From Mycobacterium deserti (GTDB lineage Bacteria > Actinomycetota > Actinomycetes > Mycobacteriales > Mycobacteriaceae), in contig NZ_JAODWD010000001.1 in the NCBI RefSeq assembly GCF_025345615.1, positions 995,304-1,059,303 of the forward strand: a stretch of DNA of 64,000 nt. The letters run 5' to 3'. A program made the translations under genes and the position numbers. Position 1 is the first letter of the stretch, and every line of letters starts with the position of its first letter. Below, piece by piece: positions 27,510 to 36,935 of the stretch. The notes under the pieces are model-generated. The model did no database searches, was not told where the DNA came from, and was given only the letters and a program-made list of their open reading frames with translations.

Positions 27510-28637
27510 TCAGCCCACCATTCTGTTCTGAATCTGCTGGTTTCGCAGCGCGATCCGCGCTCGCCAATCCTCGTCCGAGATCTTGTTCGACTCGTAGTAC
27601 GGCAGCGCCGTCGCGACCTTGTCGATGTCGACGATCTCGACGGTCGGGCCGTCGGCCTCGGTCAACTCCCGCGATAACCGCTGCCATCGAAACTGCAGAT
27701 AGCCCTTGGCGTGGCCGAGCGTCTCGCACCAGTTCGTCACGCCGGGGTTGGCATCGGATACGACAATGCGGATCTTGTCGTCCGGATCAGCCTGTGCCTG
27801 GGTGCCGTTGAGCGAGGTCTGGTGGTTGATGTAGTCCAGCGAGATGTACCAGAGACTGCCCAGTTGAAACCCGAGGTACGGAGCGTCGGTGACCGGCAGG
27901 GTGATCACCATCGCCTGGTCCGGCGTCAGGTCGAAATGCCCGACCGACGAGTACTGGGTGGCCAGCCCGCCGGGAGTCAGGCGAGGCGCCACCATCGTGT
28001 TGACGGGCAGATTGTTGTAGAACCACTGCGGGAACTGCAGCCACGTCTTGACGCGCTGGACGAGTTGCTTGCCCGCGACGGCGTAACGCTTCTCGATGAG
28101 TTTTTTCGTCACCGGGGGCGGTGCGGTGCCTGCGGTGTCTGTTCTCGAGACGCTGATATAGCCTCGCTGCGCTGACCAGTCGTTGTACACCTCACGAATC
28201 AGCAACTGCGACGGCGTGTTTGGGGTGACTCGCCACTCGAACGTTCCGTCCGGGGCGATCTCGAGTTCGCGGTCGTCGAACGCGGCCTGGCTGACCGGGA
28301 CATTGTCATCGGTGTACTCCCCACCGAGCATCTGGAAAGACAGGTCGGTGGTGGTGCCCCGCTTGCCCGTGACGACGTACTCATGACCCGGCTGCACGCG
28401 GGTGCCGAAGTAAAGGGTGTCAGGGTTGTCCAGACCCATCTTGGTGAACGGCCCGGTGCCCGACTGCAGGAACGGGTGCTCGCGGTCGTAGTCGAACGCC
28501 AGGTGCGTGCACGCCGCGATGCAGCCGGCGAGATATTGCAAGCCTTCGAGTAGATCAGCTTCGGATTCGATGAACGGCGCGGCGGCAACGAGGTTCTCCG
28601 CCTCGGCGATGGCCTCGGTCAACGGTTGCGAGTACAC
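27510..28637 (-). CDS. Conserved protein of the Rv3531c family (DUF1214-like)
   Basis: A 375-residue protein with no known catalytic motif. It has an N-terminal helical part, then an extended beta-rich part with YISVSRTDTAGTAPP, WLQFPQWFYNNLPVNTMVAPRLTPGGLATQYSS and YLGFQLGSLWYISLDYINHQTSL. Rv3531c is KstR-controlled in M. tuberculosis and has no proven function. GTG 28637 lies 10 bp from a KstR box. First gene of a three-gene operon with the SDR and sulfotransferase. Confidence 0.85.
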   Translation of the reverse strand: MYSQPLTEAIAEAENLVAAAPFIESEADLLEGLQYLAGCIAACTHLAFDYDREHPFLQSGTGPFTKMGLDNPDTLYFGTRVQPGHEYVVTGKRGTTTDLSFQMLGGEYTDDNVPVSQAAFDDRELEIAPDGTFEWRVTPNTPSQLLIREVYNDWSAQRGYISVSRTDTAGTAPPPVTKKLIEKRYAVAGKQLVQRVKTWLQFPQWFYNNLPVNTMVAPRLTPGGLATQYSSVGHFDLTPDQAMVITLPVTDAPYLGFQLGSLWYISLDYINHQTSLNGTQAQADPDDKIRIVVSDANPGVTNWCETLGHAKGYLQFRWQRLSRELTEADGPTVEIVDIDKVATALPYYESNKISDEDWRARIALRNQQIQNRMVG

Positions 28638-28647
28638 GCCTTGAAAC

Positions 28648-28661
28648 TAGAACGTGTTCTA
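28648..28661. promoter_or_regulatory. KstR operator before the Rv3531c-like operon
   Basis: TAGAACGTGTTCTA fits the KstR consensus fully. It lies 10 bp from the Rv3531c-like GTG and 60 bp before the divergent IclR-type regulator, which it may also influence. Confidence 0.92.
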
Positions 28662-28721
28662 CCGGTAGTCAATATACCGACCGCGGAGGTACAAATATGG
28701 AACGAATAGTAGTCTGTCCAC

Positions 28722-29624
28722 ATGGAGTCGTCCAGCCGCGCCTCGCCGCCCACCGACCGCGTCGTACGCATTCTCGACTTTCTGGCGGCGCACCCCGCCG
28801 AGCGCTTCGGCGTCTCCGAGTTGGCCCGCCGCCTTGGTTTGAGCAAGCCGACCTGCCTGGGCATCGTTACTGCTCTTGCCGACGCCGGGTACCTCGTTCG
28901 CGACGCCGGCGACAAGACCTATCGGTTGGGCCCCTCGCTGATCACCCTGGGACACAAGGCACAGGAATCGATGCGGGTGAGCCCGGCGGTCCGCGAGCAG
29001 TTGCGCCGACTGTCCGACCGGTTCGGTGCCACCGCGGCGCTCTCCGGCGTCATCGACGATCGCATCACGTTGTTGGACCTCGTCGCGCCCGCAGGCGCGC
29101 GTCCAGGCGTCGAGGTCGGCCAGAGCTACCCCTTCGCACCGCCGGTCGGCTTGATGTTCGTGCTGTGGGACGACGAAGCGAAACGCAACTGGCTCGCGAA
29201 GGAGCCGACGCTGCCACTGCGCACTGAGACGGGGCGACTCAACCGGGTGATCGGCAGGTGTCGCGACGACGGCTACCTCGTGGAACGCCTGACACCGGGC
29301 GGGCGGCGACTTTACGCGCTCATGGCGGGCATGACGAGCGACCTGCCCGACGAACTGCGGGCGCTGCTGGGGGAGTTGGTGTCCGACATCGGTGAGCGCG
29401 TCTACCTGCGTGAGGACAACTCGCACGGGCGGAAACGCCATGACATCAGTGTGATCTCTGCGCCGGTGTACGACCACGACCGGCGCCAGGTGATGGTCGC
29501 ATCAATTCATATCGGAAAGTCGTTGACGGACAGCGAAATCGTCGATCGAGCACGGGCACTCGTGACGACCGCCGATGCCGTGACCACACAACTCGGTGGC
29601 GTCAAACCCAGCTGGCAAACGTGA
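28722..29624 (+). CDS. IclR-family transcriptional regulator
   Basis: A 300-residue protein with an N-terminal winged helix-turn-helix (DRVVRILDFLAAHP, FGVSELARRLGLSKPTCLGIVTALADAGYL, residues 12-60) and a C-terminal effector domain (YRLGPSLITLG, PFAPPVGLMF, HDISVISAPVYDHDRRQVMVASI). It is divergent from the Rv3531c-like operon. M. tuberculosis has PPE genes at this point, so the regulator is extra to the known KstR/KstR2 circuit. The target and effector are unknown; control of the neighbouring operon is possible. Confidence 0.88.
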   Translation: MESSSRASPPTDRVVRILDFLAAHPAERFGVSELARRLGLSKPTCLGIVTALADAGYLVRDAGDKTYRLGPSLITLGHKAQESMRVSPAVREQLRRLSDRFGATAALSGVIDDRITLLDLVAPAGARPGVEVGQSYPFAPPVGLMFVLWDDEAKRNWLAKEPTLPLRTETGRLNRVIGRCRDDGYLVERLTPGGRRLYALMAGMTSDLPDELRALLGELVSDIGERVYLREDNSHGRKRHDISVISAPVYDHDRRQVMVASIHIGKSLTDSEIVDRARALVTTADAVTTQLGGVKPSWQT

Positions 29625-29700
29625 CGCGGCGACGCATTTCCCGATTGACGTGTCTGCATCCTGAAACGCTCAGGGACGTCACGCAATTGATTTCCACACA

Positions 29701-29732
29701 ACAGTCGCCCTGCCTCACGGCAGGGCGACTGT
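29701..29732. terminator. Bidirectional hairpin terminator
   Basis: A perfect 14-bp stem (ACAGTCGCCCTGCC and its complement) with a 4-nt loop TCAC, followed by TTGTCTTT on the plus strand. It lies between the converging IclR gene and hemophore-like gene and can end both transcripts. This is the clearest terminator in the window. Confidence 0.9.
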
Positions 29733-29751
29733 TTGTCTTTGCGGTCGGGGG

Positions 29752-30156
29752 CTAGACGTCGATCAGTGCCGTTGAGATCGGAGTCGGCGTCACATCGATG
29801 CCGCATTGGCTCGACAGATCGGCTGCCGGCTGGTTGATGGCCGTCAGCTCGGACTCGACCTGCGGATTCTCCGCGAAATAGGTGCGGAAGGCCTCCGTGG
29901 CCTGCTCCTGCGGCTGCGTGGCGATCTCGGTCAGCGCCTCGTTGGCCACAGGGTTCGAAGCCAGGTAGGTGCTGGTCGACGCCGACACCGTGCTCGAGGT
30001 GCTGGCGATCGCGCTGAGACTGCAATCTGATTCCGCACCGGGCCCAGGCTGCGCATTTGCAGCTGGCGCGACCATCGCTGCGGAACCCAACGCAAGCAGG
30101 CCGCCGGCGAACATGCCGTACAGGCCGCGTCGCACGGTCGTTGCGGACATCTTCAT
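29752..30156 (-). CDS. Exported hemophore-related protein
   Basis: A 134-residue protein with a Sec signal peptide (RRGLYGMFAGGLLALGSAAMVAPAANAQ) and a small helical mature domain with two cysteines (DCSLSAI and SSQCGID) that can form a disulfide. The stretch YLASNPVANEALTEIATQPQEQATEAFRTYFAENP is typical of mycobacterial hemophore-related proteins, which bind or pass on haem. ATG 30156 follows AAAGGAG. It stands alone between a terminator and recQ. Confidence 0.83.
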   Translation of the reverse strand: MKMSATTVRRGLYGMFAGGLLALGSAAMVAPAANAQPGPGAESDCSLSAIASTSSTVSASTSTYLASNPVANEALTEIATQPQEQATEAFRTYFAENPQVESELTAINQPAADLSSQCGIDVTPTPISTALIDV

Positions 30157-30239
30157 CAAATCACTCCTTTGGTCTGCGACTCGTTTGGTCGCTCCGCAAT
30201 GCGTAACCGATGCGCGGTCCGGCCTAAACAATTGGCTGC

Positions 30240-32267
30240 TCAGCTGGTCGTCGCCACGGTAAACGGCAGCACGGCCGAGGCGCCCGCGGCGCGGACGACC
30301 CGCGCTGCCATGGTCAAAGTCCACCCGCTGTCGGAGAGGTCGTCGACCAGCAGAACCGGCCCGTCTACCGCGGCCACGACGTCGGTACCGGGCGCAACCC
30401 ACGCCCCGTTCAGCGCCGCCACCCGGTAGGCGGAGTTCGCTGCCGCCACCGGCCGACGATCGGGCGCGTACCGCAGGGTTCCGAGGTCGGTCAGCCTTCC
30501 GAGCCGGGCCAACGATCTGGCGAGCGACGAGATCAACAGCGGATGAGTGTTCGAATCCAGCGCCATCACCGCGCTCGGCCGCGATGTCCAGTCCCACGAC
30601 GCCAACACCTTCACCGCGGCCTGCACGACGTCGTCGGGCACCTCGCGGTCGGTTTCGGAGAGCAGTTGCCGTAGGCGCACGCCCCAGCCAAGATCGGTCA
30701 GCCGGCCGATTGCGCGACCTGGAGCCGGCCCGTCGCCGATCTTTCCGCTGAGGTCCAGACCGAGCTTGCTCAGTCCCGAGGGCCACTGCTTGCGCGGCGT
30801 GAGTTCCACCCCGGGACGCATCAGCCGTTGCCTGGTGTCCTCCGCGGCGCTTTCGTCGACGTCGACGCTGACGTGCACCCCGGTGCAGTTGTCGCAGCGG
30901 CCGCACCGCTCATCGTCGCGCAGCGACGGGTCGTCGAGTTGGGCACGTAGGAACGCCATCCGACATGTGTCGGTGGCCTGATAGTCGAGCATGGCCTGCT
31001 GTTCGCGCCTGCGCGCATCGTCGAGCCTGCGGTAGCGCGGTTCGTCGTAATGCCACGGCTCGCCCGTCGCGATCCAACCGCCCTTGACCCGACGTACCGC
31101 GCCGTCGACATCGAGCACCTTCAGCACCATCTCCAAACGGGACCGCCCGAGGTCGACAAGTGGCTCCAGCGCAGGTGTCGACTGCGGGCGGTCGGGTTCG
31201 AGTGCATGAATCACGTTGCGCACCATGGATTCCGACGGAAACGCCACTGAGGCGAAGTAGCGCCAGACATCCTGATCCTCCCTACCGGGCAGAAGGATGA
31301 CTTCGGCGCTCGCCGTGGATCGCCCGGCACGGCCGACCTGCTGGTAGTAGGCGATCGGCGAAGAGGGGGCGCCGAGGTGCACGACGAAGCCGAGGTCGGG
31401 TTTGTCGAAACCCATTCCCAGCGCCGACGTGGCGATCAGGGCCTTGACCCGGTTGGCGAGAAGGTCCGCCTCGAGCTGTTCGCGTTCCGCGGCTTCGGTG
31501 GACCCGGTGTAGGAAGCCACCTCGTGCCCCTGCTCGCGGAGCAGCGATGCGACGTCGTGCGCCTGCGCGACGGTCAGCGTGTAGACGATTCCGGAACCGG
31601 GAAGCGAATCGATATGTGCGACAAGCCAAGCCGCTCGCTGGGCCGGATTGCCCGCCCGGACCACCGACAGCCGCAGCGACTCGCGGTCCAGCCCGCCGCG
31701 CAACACCAACGTGTCCTGTCCCCCGACACCGAGCTGTGTCGCGACATCCTCGACCACCCGGTCGTTGGCGGTCGCGGTGGTGGCCAGCACGGGGACGTCG
31801 GCGCCGAGCTCACCGATCAGGGTGCGGATCCGCCGGTAGTCGGGCCGGAAGTCGTGGCCCCAATCCGATACGCAGTGCGCCTCATCCACCACCACGAGGC
31901 CGGCGTCCTTGGCCAACGCGGGCAACACCTGATCGCGAAAGTCGGGGTTGTTCAACCGTTCCGGGCTGACCAACAGTACGTCGAGTTCCCCACCACGCAC
32001 GCGCTCGTGGATCTCACCCCAATCGGCCACATTGCTCGAGTTGATCGTGGCGGCGTGGACTCCCGCCCGTTCGGCGGCATCCACCTGGTTACGCATCAGC
32101 GCAAGCAGCGGCGAGACGATCACCGTGGCACCGCGCCCCGCGCCGCGGAGCAGTTTGGCGGCGATGAAGTAGACCGCCGACTTGCCCCATCCCGTGCGCT
32201 GCACGACCAGTGCTCGCCGTCGATGGACCACCAGAGCCTCGATGGCCGTCCACTGGTCGTCGCGCAA
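30240..32267 (-). CDS. recQ: RecQ-family ATP-dependent DNA helicase with PRTase-like tail
   Basis: A 675-residue 3'-5' helicase. It has Walker A TGWGKSAVYF near residue 26, DEAH box VVVDEAHCVSDWGHDFRPD, motif VI-like YYQQVGRAGRS, and a zinc-binding RCGRCDNCTG region. The C-terminal 40 residues (VLLVDDLSDSGWTLTMAARVV) match the PRPP-binding loop of phosphoribosyltransferases, a fusion known in actinobacterial RecQ proteins. The start is uncertain: TTG 32267 is the first usual start codon, but the frame is open upstream (FLTRDDAQAILEQL) into the end of hsaF without ATG, GTG or TTG. Confidence 0.88.
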   Translation of the reverse strand: MRDDQWTAIEALVVHRRRALVVQRTGWGKSAVYFIAAKLLRGAGRGATVIVSPLLALMRNQVDAAERAGVHAATINSSNVADWGEIHERVRGGELDVLLVSPERLNNPDFRDQVLPALAKDAGLVVVDEAHCVSDWGHDFRPDYRRIRTLIGELGADVPVLATTATANDRVVEDVATQLGVGGQDTLVLRGGLDRESLRLSVVRAGNPAQRAAWLVAHIDSLPGSGIVYTLTVAQAHDVASLLREQGHEVASYTGSTEAAEREQLEADLLANRVKALIATSALGMGFDKPDLGFVVHLGAPSSPIAYYQQVGRAGRSTASAEVILLPGREDQDVWRYFASVAFPSESMVRNVIHALEPDRPQSTPALEPLVDLGRSRLEMVLKVLDVDGAVRRVKGGWIATGEPWHYDEPRYRRLDDARRREQQAMLDYQATDTCRMAFLRAQLDDPSLRDDERCGRCDNCTGVHVSVDVDESAAEDTRQRLMRPGVELTPRKQWPSGLSKLGLDLSGKIGDGPAPGRAIGRLTDLGWGVRLRQLLSETDREVPDDVVQAAVKVLASWDWTSRPSAVMALDSNTHPLLISSLARSLARLGRLTDLGTLRYAPDRRPVAAANSAYRVAALNGAWVAPGTDVVAAVDGPVLLVDDLSDSGWTLTMAARVVRAAGASAVLPFTVATTS

Positions 32268-32331
32268 CTGGGCCGTCGGGCCGGCCAGTTGCTCGAGAAT
32301 CGCCTGCGCGTCGTCGCGGGTCAGGAAGGCA

Positions 32332-33390
32332 CTACTTAGCCGCAGCCGCTTCTTGTTCGCGCTTGATCTCCAGGGCGATGTCGATCAGTTGGTCTTCCTG
32401 GCCGCCGATGAGCTTGCGCTGGCCCGCGCGGTGCAGCAGTTTGTGGGCGGGTACGCCATAGCGCTCGGACTGGCGGATGGCGTGTTTGAGGAAGCTCGAG
32501 TACACCCCGGAATAGCCCATGATCAGCGCGTTGCGGTCCAGCAGACACTCCGCGGGCATCGCGGGTGCGACGACCTCCTCGGCCGCGTCGGCGATGTCGA
32601 AGAAGTCGATGCCGGTCTTGACGCCGATCTTGTCGAACACCCCGATCAGCGCTTCGACCGGCGCGTTGCCTGCACCCGCGCCGAAGCGGCGGCACGAGCC
32701 GTCGATCTGCTTGGCCCCGGCCCGAACCGCCTCGATCGAATTGGCGACGCCGAGTCCCAGGTTCTCGTGGCCGTGGAAGCCGACTTGGGCGTCGTCGCCG
32801 AGTTCGGCAACCAGCGCAGAGACACGGTCGGCGACGCCTTCGAGCACCAGTGCACCCGCGGAGTCGACGACGTAGACGCACTGGCAGCCGGCGTCGGCCA
32901 TGATGCGCGCCTGGGCGGCCAGCTTCTCCGGCGGAATCGTGTGGCTCATCATCAAAAAGCCCACGGTCTCCAAACCAAGTTCGCGGGCCAGCCCGAAGTG
33001 CTGGATGGAGACGTCGGCTTCGGTGCAGTGCGTCGCGATGCGGCAGATCGAGCCACCGTTGTTCTGCGCTTCCTTGATGTCCTCCTTGGTGCCGACGCCG
33101 GGCAACATCAAAAAGGCGATCTTGGACTCGTTGGCGGTCTCGGCGGCGAGCTTGATCAACTCCTGCTCGGGAGTCTTGGAAAACCCGTAGTTGAAGCTGG
33201 ACCCGCCCAGCCCGTCGCCGTGGGTGACCTCGATGACCGGCACCCCGGCGGCATCCAGCGCGGCCACGATGGCCTGGACTTCGTCTTTGGTGAACTGGTG
33301 GCGCTTGTGGTGCGAACCGTCGCGCAGCGACGTGTCGGTCATCCGCACGTCCCAGATGGGATTGAAGTAGATCTCGTCGGTGACGCTCAT
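32332..33390 (-). CDS. hsaF: 4-hydroxy-2-oxohexanoate aldolase HsaF
   Basis: A 352-residue DmpG/HMG-CoA-lyase-like TIM-barrel aldolase: [22 protein letters not shown] with the metal-binding Asp, [15 protein letters not shown] with the His pair, and a C-terminal DmpG communication domain. It splits 4-hydroxy-2-oxohexanoate to pyruvate and propionaldehyde, which is channelled to HsaG. Its ATG overlaps the hsaG stop by 4 bp. Confidence 0.95.
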   Translation of the reverse strand: MSVTDEIYFNPIWDVRMTDTSLRDGSHHKRHQFTKDEVQAIVAALDAAGVPVIEVTHGDGLGGSSFNYGFSKTPEQELIKLAAETANESKIAFLMLPGVGTKEDIKEAQNNGGSICRIATHCTEADVSIQHFGLARELGLETVGFLMMSHTIPPEKLAAQARIMADAGCQCVYVVDSAGALVLEGVADRVSALVAELGDDAQVGFHGHENLGLGVANSIEAVRAGAKQIDGSCRRFGAGAGNAPVEALIGVFDKIGVKTGIDFFDIADAAEEVVAPAMPAECLLDRNALIMGYSGVYSSFLKHAIRQSERYGVPAHKLLHRAGQRKLIGGQEDQLIDIALEIKREQEAAAAK

Positions 33391-34340
33391 GCCTGGCCTC
33401 CTGTCGATGCGGAGAGGCTCGCGCCAGCCATTTTCCTGGCGATCTCCTCGCCCACTTTGGCCGCTGCTGCGGTCATGATGTCCAGATTTCCAGCGTAGGG
33501 CGGCAGGTAGTCGCCCGCACCCTCCACTTCGACGAACGTGGTGACCACGGCCTGTCCGCCGGAGTTCATCGACGGATCGTCGAACTGCGGTTCGTTGAGC
33601 AACCGGTAGCCGGGAACATAGGTCTGCACCTCGGCGACCACGTCGCGGATCGACGCCGCAATCGCCTCCCGGTCGGCGTCTTCGGGGATCGCGCAGAAGA
33701 TGGTGTCGCGCATGATCATCGGCGGGTCGGCCGGATTGAGAATGATGATGGCCTTGCCCCGTTTGGCACCGCCGATGTTCTGCACCCCCGCAGCCGTGGT
33801 CTTGGTGAACTCGTCGATGTTGGCCCGGGTGCCGGGCCCGGCCGACGCCGAGGACACCGACGCGACGATCTCGCCGTAGGGCACTCCGCCCTTGTCTGCC
33901 AACGCACGACTGACCGCGTACACGATCGGAATGGTGGCCTGCCCGCCGCAGGTCACCATGTTGACGTTCGGCGCGTCCAGATGCTCACCCAGATTCGCCG
34001 GCGGAATCACCCCCGGCCCTACCGCCGCCGGGGTCAGGTCGATGGCCCGGATGCCCGCCTCGGCGTACTTGGGTGCCGCATCGCGGTGCACGTAGGCACT
34101 GGTGGCCTCGAACACCATGTCGGGTTTCTCGCTCTGCGCCAGAAGCCAATCGACACCCTCGGCAGACGTCTCCAGACCGAGCTTGCGCGCGCGGGCCAGC
34201 CCTTCACTCTCGGGGTCGATACCGATCATCCACCGCGGCTCCAGCCACTCGCTGCGAAGCAGCTTGTACAACAGATCTGTACTGATGTTGCCCGACCCCA
34301 CGATGGCGACCGAAGCCTTGCTAGATGAACTCAGTGGCAT
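33387..34340 (-). CDS. hsaG: Acylating propionaldehyde dehydrogenase HsaG
   Basis: A 317-residue acetaldehyde-dehydrogenase-family enzyme. The NAD-binding motif is [18 protein letters not shown], and the catalytic Cys is in [20 protein letters not shown]. It oxidises propionaldehyde from HsaF to propionyl-CoA. It lies between hsaE (13 bp upstream) and hsaF (overlap), the same order as Rv3536c-Rv3534c. Confidence 0.95.
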   Translation of the reverse strand: MPLSSSSKASVAIVGSGNISTDLLYKLLRSEWLEPRWMIGIDPESEGLARARKLGLETSAEGVDWLLAQSEKPDMVFEATSAYVHRDAAPKYAEAGIRAIDLTPAAVGPGVIPPANLGEHLDAPNVNMVTCGGQATIPIVYAVSRALADKGGVPYGEIVASVSSASAGPGTRANIDEFTKTTAAGVQNIGGAKRGKAIIILNPADPPMIMRDTIFCAIPEDADREAIAASIRDVVAEVQTYVPGYRLLNEPQFDDPSMNSGGQAVVTTFVEVEGAGDYLPPYAGNLDIMTAAAAKVGEEIARKMAGASLSASTGGQA

Positions 34341-34353
34341 GTCGTTAATCCTT

Positions 34354-35139
34354 CTATTCGAAGCTCAGCCGTACTGAACCTAGCCCGCTGAAGTCGGCGA
34401 CGAAATTACTGCCCGGAGGTGCATCTATCGCACGTGTGCACGAGCCGGGAAGGACGATGTCACCGGCTTTGAGACGAACGCCGAAACTCTCGACCTTGCG
34501 GGCCAACCAGGCGACCGCGGTCACCGGATTGCCGAGCACCGCATCGCTTCGACCCTTGGCCACGACCTCGCCGTTGTTGGTCAGCACCGCGTCGATGGCC
34601 TTGATATCGATGTCCTTCGGCGACACTCGAGCCTCGCCCAACACCCAGCCGGCCGACGAAGCGTTGTCGGCGATGGTGTCGCAGAGCTTGATCTTCCAGT
34701 CTTTGATGCGGGTGTCGATCAACTCGATCGACGGTGCGAAGGCGGCCGTCGCCGCCAGCACGTCGTCCTCGGTGCACCCGGCGCCGGGCAGGTCGTCGGC
34801 GAGGATGAACCCGACCTCGACCTCGACACGCGGATACAGGTAGTTGGCCGACTGCACCGGCTTGTCCTCGTGGACAGCCATCTCGTCGAGCAGATGCCCG
34901 TAGTCGGGTTCGTCGACGTTCATCATCTTCTGCATGGCCTCGGACGACAGGCCGACTTTGTGGCCGATCACCCGCGCACCCTCGGCGACCCGCTGACGAA
35001 TGTTGATCAGCTGGATCTCGTAGGCGTCAACCACGTCGATGTCCGGGTGCCCGTCGGTCAACGGCGTGATGGGCACTCGGCTGCGTTCGGCTTCGGCGAG
35101 GTCGGCAGCCAACTGTTCGCGCACTTCGACGCTGAGCAT
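34354..35139 (-). CDS. hsaE: 2-hydroxyhexa-2,4-dienoate hydratase HsaE
   Basis: A 261-residue hydratase of the MhpD/FAH-related family: [17 protein letters not shown] near residue 56, [18 protein letters not shown] with the metal-binding acid residues, and [25 protein letters not shown] in the middle. It hydrates the dienoate from ring A/B cleavage to 4-hydroxy-2-oxohexanoate. First gene of hsaE-G-F; it shares the KstR box with divergent kstD. Confidence 0.94.
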   Translation of the reverse strand: MLSVEVREQLAADLAEAERSRVPITPLTDGHPDIDVVDAYEIQLINIRQRVAEGARVIGHKVGLSSEAMQKMMNVDEPDYGHLLDEMAVHEDKPVQSANYLYPRVEVEVGFILADDLPGAGCTEDDVLAATAAFAPSIELIDTRIKDWKIKLCDTIADNASSAGWVLGEARVSPKDIDIKAIDAVLTNNGEVVAKGRSDAVLGNPVTAVAWLARKVESFGVRLKAGDIVLPGSCTRAIDAPPGSNFVADFSGLGSVRLSFE

Positions 35140-35207
35140 TTACTAGGTCCCTTCATGGCCCGATCGGGATCGGTGACCGGCACAGTTGTTCTGCGGCGGG
35201 GCAATTC

Positions 35208-35221
35208 TATAACGTGTTCTA
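35208..35221. promoter_or_regulatory. KstR operator between hsaE and kstD
   Basis: TATAACGTGTTCTA fits KstR. It ends one base before the kstD ATG, leaving no room for a ribosome binding site, and lies 68 bp before hsaE. Confidence 0.9.
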
Positions 35222-35222
35222 C

Positions 35223-36935
35223 ATGACGGGTCAGGAGTACGACGTCGTCGTGGTGGGAAGCGGCGCCGCCGGCATGGTCGCCGCCCTCACCGCGGCCCAC
35301 CAGGGACTATCAACAGTAGTCGTCGAGAAGGCTCCGCACTATGGCGGTTCGACTGCCCGGTCGGGCGGCGGCGTGTGGATTCCGAACAACGAGGTCCTCA
35401 AACGTGACGGGGTCTCCGACACTCCCGAGGCAGCGCGCACGTACCTGCACACGATCATCGGCGACGTCGTCGAACCGGAGCGCATCGACACTTACCTCGA
35501 CCGCGGGCCCGAGATGCTGTCGTTCGTCCTGAAGGCTTCGCCGCTGAAGATGTGCTGGGTTCCGGGATATTCGGATTACTACCCGGAGACACCGGGCGGA
35601 CGGCCCGCCGGCCGGTCGATCGAGCCGAAGCCCTTCGACGCCAAGAAGCTGGGTGCGGACCTACCCGGCCTAGAACCGCCATATGGCAAGGTGCCGCTGA
35701 ACATGGTGGTGATGCAGCAGGACTACGTCCGGCTGAACCAGATGAAACGTCACCCGCGCGGACTGTTGCGCAGCGTCAAGGTGGGCGTGCGCACGGTGTG
35801 GGCCAACGTCACCCGCAAGAACCTCGTCGGCATGGGCCGCGCGCTGATCGCGCCGCTGCGCATCGGCCTGCAGAAAGCCGGCGTGCCGGTCAGACTGAAC
35901 ACTGCGCTGACCGACCTCTACGTCGAAGACGGCGTCGTGCGCGGCATCTATGTCCGCGATACCAGCTCCCCCGAAAGCTCTGAGCCGCAACTTATTCGGG
36001 CGCGTCGCGCGGTGATCCTCGGCAGCGGCGGCTTCGAGCACAACGAACAGATGCGGGTCAAGTACCAGCGCGCACCGATCACCACCGAATGGACGGTCGG
36101 CGCCAAGGCCAACACGGGCGACGGCATCCTCGCTGCCGAGAAACTCGGCGCCGCACTCGACGTCATGGAGGACGCATGGTGGGGTCCGACGGTCCCACTG
36201 GTCGACGCGCCGTGGTTCGCGTTGTCCGAACGTAACTCGCCCGGGTCGATCATCGTCAACATGTCCGGCAAGCGGTTCATGAACGAGTCGATGCCCTACG
36301 TCGAGGCATGCCACCACATGTACGGCGGGCAGTACGGACAGGGGCCGGGGCCGGGCGAGAACATCCCCGCGTGGCTGGTATTCGACCAGCAGTATCGCGA
36401 CCGCTACATCTTCGCGGGTCTGCAACCGGGACAGCGTATTCCCAAGAAATGGCTGGAATCCGGCGTCATCGTTACAGCACCGACTCTCGAGGAACTGGCC
36501 CAGAAGACGGGGCTTCCGGTGGATGCGTTCAAGGCCACCGTCGAACGGTTCAACGAGTTTGCGCGGTCCGGCGTCGATCAGGACTTCCACCGCGGCGAGA
36601 GCGCCTACGACCGCTACTACGGCGATCCGACCAACAAACCGAATCCCAATCTCGGCGAGATCAGCCACGGCCCGTACTACGCGGCCAAGATGGTGCCGGG
36701 TGACCTCGGCACCAAGGGCGGCATCCGCACCGACGTGAACGGCCGCGCGCTGCGCGACGACGGATCGGTGATCGAGGGGCTCTACGCCGCCGGCAATGTC
36801 AGCGCGCCGGTGATGGGGCACACCTACCCGGGCCCGGGCGGGACCATCGGCCCGGCCATGACATTCGGCTACCTGGCAGCGCTGCACATCGCCGGAGCCG
36901 CGCGTCCCGGGACATCGGACTCGGGGAAGAACTGA
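35223..36935 (+). CDS. kstD: 3-ketosteroid delta-1-dehydrogenase KstD
   Basis: A 570-residue FAD enzyme. It has the dinucleotide motif YDVVVVGSGAAGMVAALTAAHQG at the N-terminus, GGSTARSGGGVWIPNN, and at the end GLYAAGNVSAPVMGHTYPGPGGTIGPAMTFGYLA. It puts the 1,2 double bond into ring A (AD to ADD). ATG 35223 is forced by the FAD motif and lies 1 bp after the KstR box, so translation is probably from a leaderless mRNA. Overlaps hsd4B by TGATG. Confidence 0.95.
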   Translation: MTGQEYDVVVVGSGAAGMVAALTAAHQGLSTVVVEKAPHYGGSTARSGGGVWIPNNEVLKRDGVSDTPEAARTYLHTIIGDVVEPERIDTYLDRGPEMLSFVLKASPLKMCWVPGYSDYYPETPGGRPAGRSIEPKPFDAKKLGADLPGLEPPYGKVPLNMVVMQQDYVRLNQMKRHPRGLLRSVKVGVRTVWANVTRKNLVGMGRALIAPLRIGLQKAGVPVRLNTALTDLYVEDGVVRGIYVRDTSSPESSEPQLIRARRAVILGSGGFEHNEQMRVKYQRAPITTEWTVGAKANTGDGILAAEKLGAALDVMEDAWWGPTVPLVDAPWFALSERNSPGSIIVNMSGKRFMNESMPYVEACHHMYGGQYGQGPGPGENIPAWLVFDQQYRDRYIFAGLQPGQRIPKKWLESGVIVTAPTLEELAQKTGLPVDAFKATVERFNEFARSGVDQDFHRGESAYDRYYGDPTNKPNPNLGEISHGPYYAAKMVPGDLGTKGGIRTDVNGRALRDDGSVIEGLYAAGNVSAPVMGHTYPGPGGTIGPAMTFGYLAALHIAGAARPGTSDSGKN

